Positions 1 through 10,192 of a stretch of 64,000 nucleotides of DNA are shown in pieces. This DNA is from Tipula vernalis (taxonomy: Eukaryota; Arthropoda; Insecta; Diptera; Tipulidae). Position numbers and translations under genes: made by a program. The DNA lies in contig OY282558.1 in the NCBI GenBank assembly GCA_958295665.1, positions 328,635,106 through 328,699,105 of the forward strand. The letters run 5' to 3'. The notes beneath the pieces were generated by a model that saw only the letters and a list, made by a program, of their open reading frames with translations, searched no databases and had not been told where the DNA came from. Each line of letters starts with the position of its first letter. Position 1 is the first letter of the stretch.

Positions 1-75
1 TTAACCTACATCAAATCTCTTGCTATTTCTTGATGTCTGAGATTGTAAGAAATTGCATCTTTAGAACAAAATATA

Positions 76-147
76 TCCTCGGTAGTATAGTGGTAAGTAT
101 CCCCGCCTGTCACGCGGGAGACCGGGGTTCGATTCCCCGAAGGGGAG
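76..147 (+). tRNA. tRNA-Asp(GUC), variant acceptor stem
   Basis: The 72-nt cloverleaf has anticodon GTC in the loop CTGTCAC, a five-base-pair T stem with loop TTCGATT, an intact A-box region and a perfect B box (GGTTCGATTCC). The 3' acceptor strand reads AAGGGGA instead of CCGGGGA, so two G-C pairs next to the T arm become G-A mismatches. It may be poorly processed or charged; B-box transcription should be unaffected. Confidence 0.9.
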
Positions 148-153
148 GTTATC

Positions 154-157
154 TTTT
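154..157 (+). terminator. Pol III T4 terminator (representative of every unit)
   Basis: TTTT begins 7 nt after the tRNA discriminator base. The same T4 recurs behind all full tRNA copies. In the copy at 10451-10522 a C-to-T change extends it to T6 (10527-10532). Confidence 0.7.
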
Positions 158-403
158 ATGGAACCACCGATATTTTATAGTTGATTTGTTTAAAATCTAC
201 ATTTATTACAGTTATATTGTCACTATAAAGATAACTGTAATACACCATGAAGTTGCTCATTTTAATTTTCGAATAAACCAACCATAGCACTCTAAGACGC
301 TCAATATAACTCAAGTAGAATAAATTTTTTAACCTACATGAAATCTCTTGCTATTTCTTGATGTCTGAGATTGTAAGAAATTGGATCTTTAGAACAAAAT
401 ATA

Positions 404-475
404 TCCTCGGTAGTATAGTGGTAAGTATCCCCGCCTGTCACGCGGGAGACCGGGGTTCGATTCCCCGCCGGGGAG
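404..475 (+). tRNA. tRNA-Asp(GUC)
   Basis: Canonical copy with 7-bp acceptor stem TCCTCGG/CCGGGGA (one T-G wobble), anticodon GTC and discriminator G. Closely matches insect tRNA-Asp as I know it. Confidence 0.97.
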
Positions 476-732
476 GTTATCTTTTATGGAACCACCGATA
501 TTTTATAGTTGATTTGTTTAAAATCTACATTTATTACAGTTATATTGTCACTATAAAGATAACTGTAATACACCATGAAGTTGCTCATTTTTAATTTTCG
601 AATAAACCAACCATAGCACTCTAAGACGCTCAATATAACTCAAGTAGAATACATTTTTTAACCTACATGAAATCTCTTGCTATTTCTTGATGTCTGAGAT
701 TGTAAGAAATTGGATCTTTAGAACAAAATATA

Positions 733-804
733 TCCTCGGTAGTATAGTGGTAAGTATCCCCGCCTGTCACGCGGGAGACCGGGGTTCGATTCCCCGCCGG
801 GGAG
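733..804 (+). tRNA. tRNA-Asp(GUC)
   Basis: Canonical copy. The following spacer carries the CAT variant shared with units near 2348, 10121 and 10780. Confidence 0.97.
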
Positions 805-1062
805 GTTATCTTTTATGGAACCACCGATATTTTATAGTTGATTTGTTTAAAATCTACATTTATTACAGTTATATTGTCATTATAAAGATAACTGTAATAC
901 ACCATGAAGTTGCTCATTTTTAATTTTCGAATAAACCAACCATAGCACTCTAAGACGCTCAATATAACTCAAGTAGAATAAATTTTTTTAACCTACATGA
1001 AATCTCTTGGTATTTCTTGATGTCTGAGATTGTAAGAAATTGCATCTTTAGAACAAAATATA

Positions 1063-1134
1063 TCCTCGGTAGTATAGTGGTAAGTATCCCCGCCTGTCAC
1101 GCGGGAGACCGGGGTTCGATTCCCCGCCGGGGAG
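1063..1134 (+). tRNA. tRNA-Asp(GUC)
   Basis: Canonical copy. The unit has the CTTGGTAT leader and TAATGTT/ATAACAC spacer variants also seen in the unit at 3337. Confidence 0.97.
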
Positions 1135-1392
1135 GTTATCTTTTATGGAACCACCGATATTTTATAGTTGATTTGTTTAAAATCTACATTTATTACAGTT
1201 ATATTGTCACTATAAAGATAACTGTAATACACCATGAAGTTGCTCATTTTTAATGTTCGAATAAACCAACCATAGCACTCTAAGACGCTCAATATAACAC
1301 AAGTAGAATAAATTTTTTTAACCTACATGAAATCTCTTGCTATTTCTTGATGTCTGAGATTGTAAGAAATTGCATCTTTAGAACAAAATATA

Positions 1393-1464
1393 TCCTCGGT
1401 AGTATAGTGGTAAGTATCCCCGCCTGTCACGCGGGAGACCGGGGTTCGATTCCCCGAAGGGGAG
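1393..1464 (+). tRNA. tRNA-Asp(GUC), variant acceptor stem
   Basis: Carries the same CC-to-AA acceptor change as the copies at 76 and 9132; the rest of the gene is canonical. Confidence 0.9.
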
Positions 1465-1721
1465 GTTATCTTTTATGGAACCACCGATATTTTATAGTTG
1501 ATTTGTTTAAAATCTACATTTATTACAGTTATATTGTCACTATAAAGATAACTGTAATACACCATGAAGTTGCTCATTTTTAATTTTCGAATAAACCAAC
1601 CATAGCACTCTAAGACGCTCAATATAACTCAAGTAGAATACATTTTTTAACCTACATGAAATCTCTTGCTATTTCTTGATGTCTGAGAATGTAAGAAATT
1701 GGATCTTTAGAACAAAATATA

Positions 1722-1793
1722 TCCTCGGTAGTATAGTGGTAAGTATCCCCGCCTGTCACGCGGGAGACCGGGGTTCGATTCCCCGCCGGGGAG
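1722..1793 (+). tRNA. tRNA-Asp(GUC)
   Basis: Canonical copy with a private A in the leader (GAGAATG). Its unit ends at the T-run that received the truncated I-clade element, about 178 bp downstream of the gene. Confidence 0.97.
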
Positions 1794-1968
1794 GTTATCT
1801 TTTATGGAACCACCGATATTTTATAGTTGATTTGTTTAAAATCTACATTTATTACAGTTATATTGTCACTATAAAGATAACTGTAATACACCATGAAGTT
1901 GCTCATTTTTAATTTTCGAATAAACCAACCATAGCACTCTAAGACGCTCAATATAACTCAAGTAGAAT

Positions 1969-1971
<3 letters not shown>

Positions 1972-2004
<33 letters not shown>

Positions 2005-2260
2005 TTGCACTAGCCCCAAAAATAGGAGCCATATGGCCCGATTTCAAAATTTACAATTTATATACAAAATTCTATTTTATTTATTTATTTATTTTTTCCT
2101 CTTATTCAACTTTCATTCATCGATCCTCTTTCATACTATTATCCCATTCATTTTAATAAATTCATACATCTCCTTATACCCATTTGTTCCCATTCGTAAT
2201 AAATCATTCAAATTCCTTGCACTCATAAGGACATCGAACATTCTTCTACTCTGAGTAAAC
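1972..2260 (-). mobile_element. 5'-truncated I-clade non-LTR copy in tRNA spacer
   Basis: The segment after the 31-nt T-run matches the last ~270 bp of the full element at 3587-9044: 3' UTR plus the final codons of ORF2, ending at the shared CTCTGAGTAAA. The T-run is the poly(A) tail read on the opposite strand. The flanks duplicate AGAATAAA (1964-1971 and 2261-2268), plus up to six T that cannot be assigned because of the tail. The 3' end is retained and the 5' end lost, as expected from target-primed reverse transcription. The 3' UTR differs from the full copy (TTTA repeats where the full copy has a T-run), so the two insertions are separate events. Confidence 0.93.
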
Positions 2261-2347
2261 AGAATAAATTTTTTAACCTACATGAAATCTCTTGCTATTT
2301 CTTGATGTCTGAGATTGTAAGAAATTGCATCTTTAGAACAAAATATA

Positions 2348-2419
2348 TCCTCGGTAGTATAGTGGTAAGTATCCCCGCCTGTCACGCGGGAGACCGGGGT
2401 TCGATTCCCCGCCGGGGAG
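2348..2419 (+). tRNA. tRNA-Asp(GUC)
   Basis: Canonical copy, starting about 80 bp after the duplicated target of the truncated retrotransposon. Confidence 0.97.
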
Positions 2420-2677
2420 GTTATCTTTTATGGAACCACCGATATTTTATAGTTGATTTGTTTAAAATCTACATTTATTACAGTTATATTGTCATTATAA
2501 AGATAACTGTAATACACCATGAAGTTGCTCATTTTTAATTTTCGAATAAACCAACCATAGCACTCTAAGACGCTCAATATAACTCAAGTAGAATAAATTT
2601 TTTTAACCTACATGAAATCTCTTGGTATTTCTTGATGTCTGAGATTGTAAGAAATTGCATCTTTAGAACAAAATATA

Positions 2678-2749
2678 TCCTCGGTAGTATAGTGGTAAGT
2701 ATCCCCGCCTGTCACGCGGGAGACCGGGGTTCGATTCCCCGCCGGGGAG
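2678..2749 (+). tRNA. tRNA-Asp(GUC)
   Basis: Canonical copy; leader with the CTTGGTAT variant. Confidence 0.97.
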
Positions 2750-3006
2750 GTTATCTTTTATGGAACCACCGATATTTTATAGTTGATTTGTTTAAAATCT
2801 ACATTTATTACAGTTATATTGTCACTATAAAGATAACTGTAATACACCATGAAGTTGCTCATTTTTAATTTTCGAATAAACCAACCATAGCACTCTAAGA
2901 CGCTCAATATAACTCAAGTAGAATAAATTTTTTAACCTACATGAAATCTCTTGCTATTTCTTGATGTCTGAGATTGTAAGAAATTGCATCTTTAGAACAA
3001 AATATA

Positions 3007-3078
3007 TCCTCGGTAGTATAGTGGTAAGTATCCCCGCCTGTCACGCGGGAGACCGGGGTTCGATTCCCCGCCGGGGAG
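3007..3078 (+). tRNA. tRNA-Asp(GUC)
   Basis: Canonical copy in a unit with the majority variant at most diagnostic sites. Confidence 0.97.
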
Positions 3079-3336
3079 GTTATCTTTTATGGAACCACCG
3101 ATATTTTATAGTTGATTTGTTTAAAATCTACATTTATTACAGTTATATTGTCACTATAAAGATAACTGTAATACACCATGAAGTTGCTCATTTTTAATTT
3201 TCGAATAAACCAACCATAGCACTCTAAGACGCTCAATATAACTCAAGTAGAATAAATTTTTTTAACCTACATGAAATCTCTTGGTATTTCTTGATGTCTG
3301 AGATTGTAAGAAATTGCATCTTTAGAACAAAATATA

Positions 3337-3408
3337 TCCTCGGTAGTATAGTGGTAAGTATCCCCGCCTGTCACGCGGGAGACCGGGGTTCGATTCCCCG
3401 CCGGGGAG
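3337..3408 (+). tRNA. tRNA-Asp(GUC)
   Basis: Canonical copy. Its unit ends at the T-run holding the full-length I-clade element. Confidence 0.97.
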
Positions 3409-3584
3409 GTTATCTTTTATGGAACCACCGATATTTTATAGTTGATTTGTTTAAAATCTACATTTATTACAGTTATATTGTCACTATAAAGATAACTGTA
3501 ATACACCATGAAGTTGCTCATTTTTAATGTTCGAATAAACCAACCATAGCACTCTAAGACGCTCAATATAACACAAGTAGAATA

Positions 3585-3642
<58 letters not shown>

Positions 3643-3777
3643 TTTATTTGCACTAGCCCCAAAAATAGGAGCCATATGGCCCGATTTCAAAATTTACAAT
3701 TTATATACAAAATTTTATTATTTTTTTTTTTTTTTTTATTTTTTCCTCTTATTCAACTTTCATTCATCGATCCTCTT

Positions 3778-6700
3778 TCATACTATTATCCCATTCATTT
3801 TAATAAATTCATACATCTCCTTATACCCATTTGTTCCCATTCGTAATAAATCATTCAAATTCCTTGCACTCATAAGGACATCGAACATTCTTCTACTCTG
3901 AGTAAAATTAGGACAGTGCAGAATTAAATGTTCAATATCCTCCACAATCAGACATCTTTCACATAAATCATCCTCAATCAAATGACGTTTCTTCAGACTT
4001 TCTTTCCAATTTCCATGATTCAATCTCACTCGTTCCATCGTTCGTATCATTGCAGTGTTCCCTTTGAGCTCCTTAAAGAAAGGTTTACTCAAAGGAGCTT
4101 TGCACCATTCAAAGTACTTCTTGCCTTTCACACGACTCTTTTCAACGAATTCCCTCTCCCATTTTCTCCACAGATTCACCTGAAATTCACGAAGTACATC
4201 TCTTGCATCCATAAATTCATATTCAGTTTCTTCCTCAAGCATACAACCCCTTTTCGCAAGCATATCAGCTCTTTCATTACCCTCAATCTGTAGATGCGAA
4301 GGTATCCATTGAATGATCACCTCGCTCCCACAAGATTGAAGGTATTCATATATCATTTCAACATACACATTGCCTTGAGTACCCCCACCCCTGTTAATTA
4401 AATCCATTCCGCTCTGGGAGTCGGAGAATATAACTACTCTCCTCCTCCCTTCTGTCATTGCCAACTTAATTCCTTCCATAATCCCAATCAACTCTGCATT
4501 CATTATACAGATGTTACCATTAATTCTCAGCATTTTCTCTTTTTTCATAGTTGGAATAAATATTCCCACACCTACCCGATCCTCATTTACACTAGCATCT
4601 GTATACACTTCCACATGTGCAAAAAAATTCAATTGCATTTTTCTAAATTCTCTCTTAACCGATAACTCATTCATCATCGCTTTTGTTGTGTCTCCAAAAT
4701 TCAAACACACCGTAAGACCATTCGGAGGAACTCTCGGACACACTTGTCGGATCTTGGAAAATAAGTGAATATTTTCCAAAATTATCTTCGCCCTTTGTGT
4801 CTTCCGGAAAACCGTTCCTCCTTGCAACCTTACTTTCATCTCATTTACTAACACGTTGTCTTTGGTCAACATTCGCACAGTCTCTCGCACGGTGATCCAT
4901 TCTCTCTTATAATTGAGAGGTGAATCACCCAATTCAGACCATAAAGTTTGTATTGGGGTTGAATTAATCGCCCCCAATACCACTCTAGCACATGCATTCT
5001 CAACTTTCATTAGCTTTTCAAACCCGACCTTGGACCCGTCACCATACACGCTTATCCCATATGCAATCTTGGCAGACACTAGCGCCTTTCGCAACATGTC
5101 AGTCACACTAGGATGAGCTCCCCATTTCGGTTTACTCACCCTTTTGATCACATTCAATCTGCTCTTGCAATTATCGGCCAACTTTTCCATATGCACCTTA
5201 AAACTCAATCGCTTATCAATCCAGATTCCCAAATACCTAGTCAAAGTCACATATTCAATACTCTCGTTATAAATTTTCACATCAATTCTTCGTTTTGAAC
5301 GAAAAGCCATACTGTAACATTTTCTCGTATTTACACGCAAATTCAATTCCGTTAAACCTTGTGTTACCTGATTCACACATTCCTGAGCCCGATTCAGTGC
5401 CTCGTCAATGTTTCTTCCCTTGCCTATCAAGACAAAGTCATCTGCAAATTGCAAAATTACCTTATCCGCGGAATTAAGTGCATGAATCGAGCTCGTATAC
5501 AGATTGAAGAGAGTCGGAGAGATCTTACTCCCTTGTGGAAGGCCAATATTCACGGCTCCCTCCAACCTGTACCCCCTTCCACACAAAACTAACTTACGCT
5601 CACTCATAAACTCATATACCCACTTACAAATTTTCCAAGGGAAACCCAAGTTTAAAAGAACCTGAGATAGTTTCCCTGGAACCACATAATCATATGCCCT
5701 CTCGATATCCAGAAAAACCGCCACAACATTCTTATTTTCCTTTCGTACTTCCCACACAAACTTTTCCACGCATTCATTAGCAGAGTGATTGCGCCGGAAT
5801 CCAAAGGTGGTTTCTGGCAACAAATTACCCTCATTCACGAATTTATCCAATCTTCCTTTCATCATTCCATTCACCATCTTAACAAAAACATTCAACATAC
5901 ATACTCCTCTGAAATTTGTTGCCAGATTCCTATCCCTGTCCTTCTTAGGAATTGGAACCACTCTGCTCTCCTTCCATTTTTCCGGTATCTGGATACTCAT
6001 CCATACCTTATTTAGAATTTGCAACAACGTTCCCTTTGCCTCAAATTCCAAATCAACAATCATTCTATAACTCACTCTATTAGTTCCAGGGGTAGTGGAT
6101 TTTGATGATTCCAGAACCCCACAGAACTCGTCCCATTCAAATTCAACACACATTTCATTTACAGATTCCCTGTTATTTTCAGGTAACACGCATTCATTAC
6201 TTTCACCTAAATTATTCCGTACATCCGTCATCATTTGTAAGAATTGATTTCCATTCTCTCTGTCATCTAAAACGGCATTTCTGCCTTGTGTTTTATGACC
6301 TCTCACTCTATTAAATTTATCCCATACATCCTTCGTTGTAGTTCTATGTGTCATATGAGACACATACTCCCGCCAACTTTTCCTTTTCGCTCTACGGATA
6401 GCTTTTTTTAGCCTTGCATTCGCCCTTCCATACCTTATCCTACACTGGTGGCATATACACCTATTAAATTCACTCAAGCTTATCCGTTTTCGTTCATACC
6501 AATACTGGATTTCATTGTTCCACCAACCATGTACCTTAATTTCATTCACTCTTATTTGCGTACTGCACATATCATTCACTCTCTGTATTTCATCCTCAAG
6601 TTGGTTGACCTCATTTATTTCATTCATCATGAGAATTTCATTCATACATCTGACCCATTTTTTGCTATTTATAATGCTCTTTTGCTCAACGTTTACATTT

Positions 6701-7404
6701 ACACCACCTATACAAGCGTGAATCAAATAATGATCACTACCCAAATTCTCATCAGTAACATTCCAAGTGACTTGGGCCGCCAGCCCGCTAGACACTAAGG
6801 TAATGTCTATCGCGCTGGCTGTGGCCCCTACATACGCCATCCTTGTTGGTCTTCCATCATTCAGTATTACAAGATCGGAATCCAGAATGAGGTCCGCCAA
6901 CAAGTTTCCCCATGCATTATTCCTTTCACACCCCCATACCCCCGAATGTGCATTCATATCACCCCCCACAATTATGTCACTTTTTCCACGCACCCAGTCA
7001 AAAAATTTCTTAATATCCCTCAGGCCTTTTTCTCTATCACCCGCAGATTCAATTGTGGTTGCATATACACTTACAATTAACAAATCTCTATCCAGATTCC
7101 GAGTTTTGGCAGCGACCACTTCAATGTGTTCAAAATCAGGGACCTGCACTGTTTGCAGCGTGATATTGGATCGCGCCAATATCGCTACTCCCCCGTAACC
7201 ATCGGCCCTCGGTCTGGATAGAAAATTGTAACCATTCACTCGAAACGTCTTGTTCTCACGTTCCCATGTCTCACTTAATAGCATTACATTCACATAATTA
7301 TTGGCCAGATAAGTCCGCATCATATCGCCATTGGCATACATGCTGCGGATGTTAATCTGACCAATACACATACATTCATTGGATCTTACCATTCGCTCCG
7401 TCAT
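3778..7404 (-). CDS. ORF2: endonuclease, reverse transcriptase and RNase H
   Basis: The 1208-aa protein would nick the target and copy the element's RNA onto it. The AP-like endonuclease spans about residues 12-235, with the catalytic set visible as E45, GGDMNAH (D149, N151), D200 and SDH at 223-225. RT spans about 430-740: FGFRR near 534, FLDIERA (D566), GLPQGS near 621 and FADD at 653-656. RNase H spans about 930-1055, with catalytic D936, E971, D995 and D1047. A Cys/His cluster CERC...H...C follows near the C-terminus. The ATG is 6 nt after the ORF1 stop, suggesting reinitiation. No stops or frameshifts. Domain content is strong; clade is inferred. Confidence 0.95.
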   Translation of the reverse strand: MTERMVRSNECMCIGQINIRSMYANGDMMRTYLANNYVNVMLLSETWERENKTFRVNGYNFLSRPRADGYGGVAILARSNITLQTVQVPDFEHIEVVAAKTRNLDRDLLIVSVYATTIESAGDREKGLRDIKKFFDWVRGKSDIIVGGDMNAHSGVWGCERNNAWGNLLADLILDSDLVILNDGRPTRMAYVGATASAIDITLVSSGLAAQVTWNVTDENLGSDHYLIHACIGGVNVNVEQKSIINSKKWVRCMNEILMMNEINEVNQLEDEIQRVNDMCSTQIRVNEIKVHGWWNNEIQYWYERKRISLSEFNRCICHQCRIRYGRANARLKKAIRRAKRKSWREYVSHMTHRTTTKDVWDKFNRVRGHKTQGRNAVLDDRENGNQFLQMMTDVRNNLGESNECVLPENNRESVNEMCVEFEWDEFCGVLESSKSTTPGTNRVSYRMIVDLEFEAKGTLLQILNKVWMSIQIPEKWKESRVVPIPKKDRDRNLATNFRGVCMLNVFVKMVNGMMKGRLDKFVNEGNLLPETTFGFRRNHSANECVEKFVWEVRKENKNVVAVFLDIERAYDYVVPGKLSQVLLNLGFPWKICKWVYEFMSERKLVLCGRGYRLEGAVNIGLPQGSKISPTLFNLYTSSIHALNSADKVILQFADDFVLIGKGRNIDEALNRAQECVNQVTQGLTELNLRVNTRKCYSMAFRSKRRIDVKIYNESIEYVTLTRYLGIWIDKRLSFKVHMEKLADNCKSRLNVIKRVSKPKWGAHPSVTDMLRKALVSAKIAYGISVYGDGSKVGFEKLMKVENACARVVLGAINSTPIQTLWSELGDSPLNYKREWITVRETVRMLTKDNVLVNEMKVRLQGGTVFRKTQRAKIILENIHLFSKIRQVCPRVPPNGLTVCLNFGDTTKAMMNELSVKREFRKMQLNFFAHVEVYTDASVNEDRVGVGIFIPTMKKEKMLRINGNICIMNAELIGIMEGIKLAMTEGRRRVVIFSDSQSGMDLINRGGGTQGNVYVEMIYEYLQSCGSEVIIQWIPSHLQIEGNERADMLAKRGCMLEEETEYEFMDARDVLREFQVNLWRKWEREFVEKSRVKGKKYFEWCKAPLSKPFFKELKGNTAMIRTMERVRLNHGNWKESLKKRHLIEDDLCERCLIVEDIEHLILHCPNFTQSRRMFDVLMSARNLNDLLRMGTNGYKEMYEFIKMNGIIV

Positions 7405-7410
7405 GCGGTT

Positions 7411-8754
7411 TTATTCATTCATCCTTTCATCCTCTTCTACATCTATTATAATATTGAGCTCGTTTGGACTCAAAAATTTATATTTGTTTTGGGATGCTGC
7501 TGCTCTTCCATCTGTAGTTTTAATTGTTGCTTCCTTTGTTGTTTGTTTTTGTATTTCAGCTGCTGCTGAAAAACTGCTTGTTGTCTCTTGTCTTATTGTT
7601 GTTGGATTGATTTCGTTGTGTTTTGTTTTATTGGTTCCTGTTTGTTGATTCGTGTTGTTATTATTTGTATTATTGTTTATTTTACTTTGATTATTGTTGT
7701 TTTGATTTCGATTATTGTTGATATCTTTACTTTTGTTGTTATTAGTGTTATTTGTATTAATATTATTATTGTTAATTTGATTATTATTGTTTGTTTCGTT
7801 TGACTTTTGATTTGTATTTTCGGTATTTGTTAGCTTCGTTTTTAATATGTCACTGAATAGAGGTTTCGTTTGAGCTGCCGTAGATGCTGGTGTTGTGTTT
7901 GCGTATTCGCGGTAATAAATTTCCTTAGCTCTGAAATACGTTATTCTGTCCATAGTTTTTATTTTCATTATTTCCTTTTCCATGATGAAAGTAGGACAGT
8001 CCTTATCAAAAGTTGTGTGTTCGTTTTGACAATTGGCACATTTGATGGGTGCACATTCAATCGTCTCATGTCCCTTTGGAATTTGCTTTGCGCATTTGGG
8101 ACAAACCGGCACTCGGGTACATTTGATTTTTGTGTGTCCGTATTTCTGGCAATTATGACATCTCATTGGATTTGGAATGTATATCCTTACATTTAATTTC
8201 AAAAACCCTGCTTTGACCTCATTTGGTAGCTCTGTCGTGTTAAATGTGAGTATATGCAAGGGCGTGTCTTTAAGCTCCCCGTTGATTTTCCTCTTTATCC
8301 TCTCGACTTTTGTAACCTTCTGACTCTGTAACTCTTTCTGAATTTCATCAGGGGCTACATACATTAGGTCGTGGCTATATATCACTCCTTTGCTGGTATT
8401 CAAAAATTTATGTTCTTCCACTGACACTGGCATCTCTGCGATCTTGGTTGCTTTCATCAAAGCTAAATAACCTTCCTCTTTGCTGGTAAGCACTAGTAGG
8501 TCCCCACTACGCAATCTTTGTGTTTCCTGTATGTGGCTTGTTACCATTGCTAGCCCTTTTTCGATTAAAAATGGTGAAATGCCTTTAAAACTGTGTTCCC
8601 CATCTGTTTTTTTTATTACCACATACTTCTGACTGCCTTTGTCATCAAAAAATAATCTCCTTCTTTTTTGGTTGTTTGTATCCGGTAATATAGGATTAGC
8701 ATTTCCCTTCATTTTCATTAAGGTGCTAAACCTATTTTTTGTGGGTATCGGCAT
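7411..8754 (-). CDS. ORF1: gag-like nucleic-acid-binding protein
   Basis: The 447-aa protein should coat the element RNA. An N-terminal half of RNA-recognition-like character leads to three zinc knuckles between residues 199 and 253 (C-x2-C-x4-H-x4-C, then two variants with different spacing). The C-terminal part, about residues 305-400, is asparagine/threonine/glutamine-rich and probably disordered. The order of knuckles is what I-type ORF1 proteins show. The start chosen is the first ATG of the open frame, after a ~290-nt 5' UTR. Confidence 0.92.
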   Translation of the reverse strand: MPIPTKNRFSTLMKMKGNANPILPDTNNQKRRRLFFDDKGSQKYVVIKKTDGEHSFKGISPFLIEKGLAMVTSHIQETQRLRSGDLLVLTSKEEGYLALMKATKIAEMPVSVEEHKFLNTSKGVIYSHDLMYVAPDEIQKELQSQKVTKVERIKRKINGELKDTPLHILTFNTTELPNEVKAGFLKLNVRIYIPNPMRCHNCQKYGHTKIKCTRVPVCPKCAKQIPKGHETIECAPIKCANCQNEHTTFDKDCPTFIMEKEIMKIKTMDRITYFRAKEIYYREYANTTPASTAAQTKPLFSDILKTKLTNTENTNQKSNETNNNNQINNNNINTNNTNNNKSKDINNNRNQNNNNQSKINNNTNNNNTNQQTGTNKTKHNEINPTTIRQETTSSFSAAAEIQKQTTKEATIKTTDGRAAASQNKYKFLSPNELNIIIDVEEDERMNE

Positions 8755-9131
8755 CCTGCCCGTAGGCAGATACCGTTAAAGATTCACGGAAATTTGTTTT
8801 TTTTGTTTTTCGTCCCTCACTAAATGAAATTTGCACTTTTTTCCACTCTGTTTGTGTTAATTTGTTTGTAATAAAACTGTTTATATGCTTGCTGTATCAG
8901 CTGTGCACTCACTTAAATCACCAATTCAAAACACTAAATTAATTAATAATTACAATAAATATAACTAAACACAAAAAAAAATGTATTTCTAAATTGATGA
9001 GCTGTCAAAATTTGTGTTTCTCGCATGAAATCGCAAACAAGACTGAATACATTTTTTTAACCTACATGAAATCTCTTGCTATTTCTTGATGTCTGAGATT
9101 GTAAGAAATTGCATCTTTAGAACAAAATATA

Positions 9132-9203
9132 TCCTCGGTAGTATAGTGGTAAGTATCCCCGCCTGTCACGCGGGAGACCGGGGTTCGATTCCCCGAAGGG
9201 GAG
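9132..9203 (+). tRNA. tRNA-Asp(GUC), variant acceptor stem
   Basis: Third copy with the CC-to-AA acceptor change. First gene after the full-length I-clade insertion. Confidence 0.9.
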
Positions 9204-9460
9204 GTTATCTTTTATGGAACCACCGATATTTTATAGTTGATTTGTTTAAAATCTACATTTATTACAGTTATATTGTCACTATAAAGATAACTGTAATACA
9301 CCATGAAGTTGCTCATTTTTAATTTTCGAATAAACCAACCATAGCACTCTAAGACGCTCAATATAACTCAAGTAGAATACATTTTTTAACCTACATGAAA
9401 TCTCTTGCTATTTCTTGAGGTCTGAGATTGTAAGAAATTGCATCTTTAGAACAAAATATA

Positions 9461-9532
9461 TCCTCGGTAGTATAGTGGTAAGTATCCCCGCCTGTCACGC
9501 GGGAGACCGGGGTTCGATTCCCCGCCGGGGAG
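9461..9532 (+). tRNA. tRNA-Asp(GUC)
   Basis: Canonical copy; the leader has a private T-to-G change (GAGGTCTG). Confidence 0.97.
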
Positions 9533-9790
9533 GTTATCTTTTATGGAACCACCGATATTTTATAGTTGATTTGTTTAAAATCTACATTTATTACAGTTAT
9601 ATTGTCACTATAAAGATAACTGTAATACACCATGAAGTTGCTCATTTTTAATGTTCGAATAAACCAACCATAGCACTCTAAGACGCTCAATATAACACAA
9701 GTAGAATAAATTTTTTTAACCTACATGAAATCTCTTGCTATTTCTTGATGTCTGAGATTGTAAGAAATTGCATCTTTAGAACAAAATATA

Positions 9791-9862
9791 TCCTCGGTAG
9801 TATAGTGGTAAGTATCCCCGCCTGTCACGCGGGAGACCGGGGTTCGATTCCCCGCCGGGGAG
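9791..9862 (+). tRNA. tRNA-Asp(GUC)
   Basis: Canonical copy with the TAATGTT/ATAACAC spacer. Confidence 0.97.
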
Positions 9863-10120
9863 GTTATCTTTTATGGAACCACCGATATTTTATAGTTGAT
9901 TTGTTTAAAATCTACATTTATTACAGTTATATTGTCACTATAAAGATAACTGTAATACACCATGAAGTTGCTCATTTTTAATGTTCGAATAAACCAACCA
10001 TAGCACTCTAAGACGCTCAATATAACACAAGTAGAATAAATTTTTTTAACCTACATGAAATCTCTTGCTATTTCTTGATGTCTGAGATTGTAAGAAATTG
10101 CATCTTTAGAACAAAATATA

Positions 10121-10192
10121 TCCTCGGTAGTATAGTGGTAAGTATCCCCGCCTGTCACGCGGGAGACCGGGGTTCGATTCCCCGCCGGGGAG
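10121..10192 (+). tRNA. tRNA-Asp(GUC)
   Basis: Canonical copy; its spacer mixes CAT with ATAACAC, a recombinant-looking combination. Confidence 0.97.

Larger units (their letters stand above)
3587..9044 (-). mobile_element. Full-length I-clade non-LTR retrotransposon in tRNA-Asp spacer
   Basis: A 5.46-kb element in antisense to the tRNA genes. Minus-strand order is 5' UTR (9044-8755), ORF1 (8754-7411), a 6-nt gap, ORF2 (7404-3778), a short 3' UTR with AATAAA (complement of 3643-3648), and a 54-nt poly(A) seen as T at 3587-3640. The flanks duplicate GAATACA (3580-3586 and 9045-9051) plus up to seven T. There are no LTRs. Assignment to the I clade or a close relative rests on the three-knuckle ORF1 and the RNase H domain after RT. 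Both ORFs are uninterrupted, so the copy looks recent and possibly competent. Confidence 0.93.

Noticed and set aside
2033..2254. 73-codon + strand frame
   Set aside because: Lies antisense in the truncated copy's 3' UTR and ORF2 tail; hydrophobic only because of T-rich codons.
3484..3690. Minus-strand frame with poly-lysine
   Set aside because: The lysines come from the poly(A) tail of the I-clade element; not a gene.
3982..7198. Several + strand open frames of 60-143 codons
   Set aside because: They are shadows of the minus-strand ORF2, which has clear catalytic motifs.
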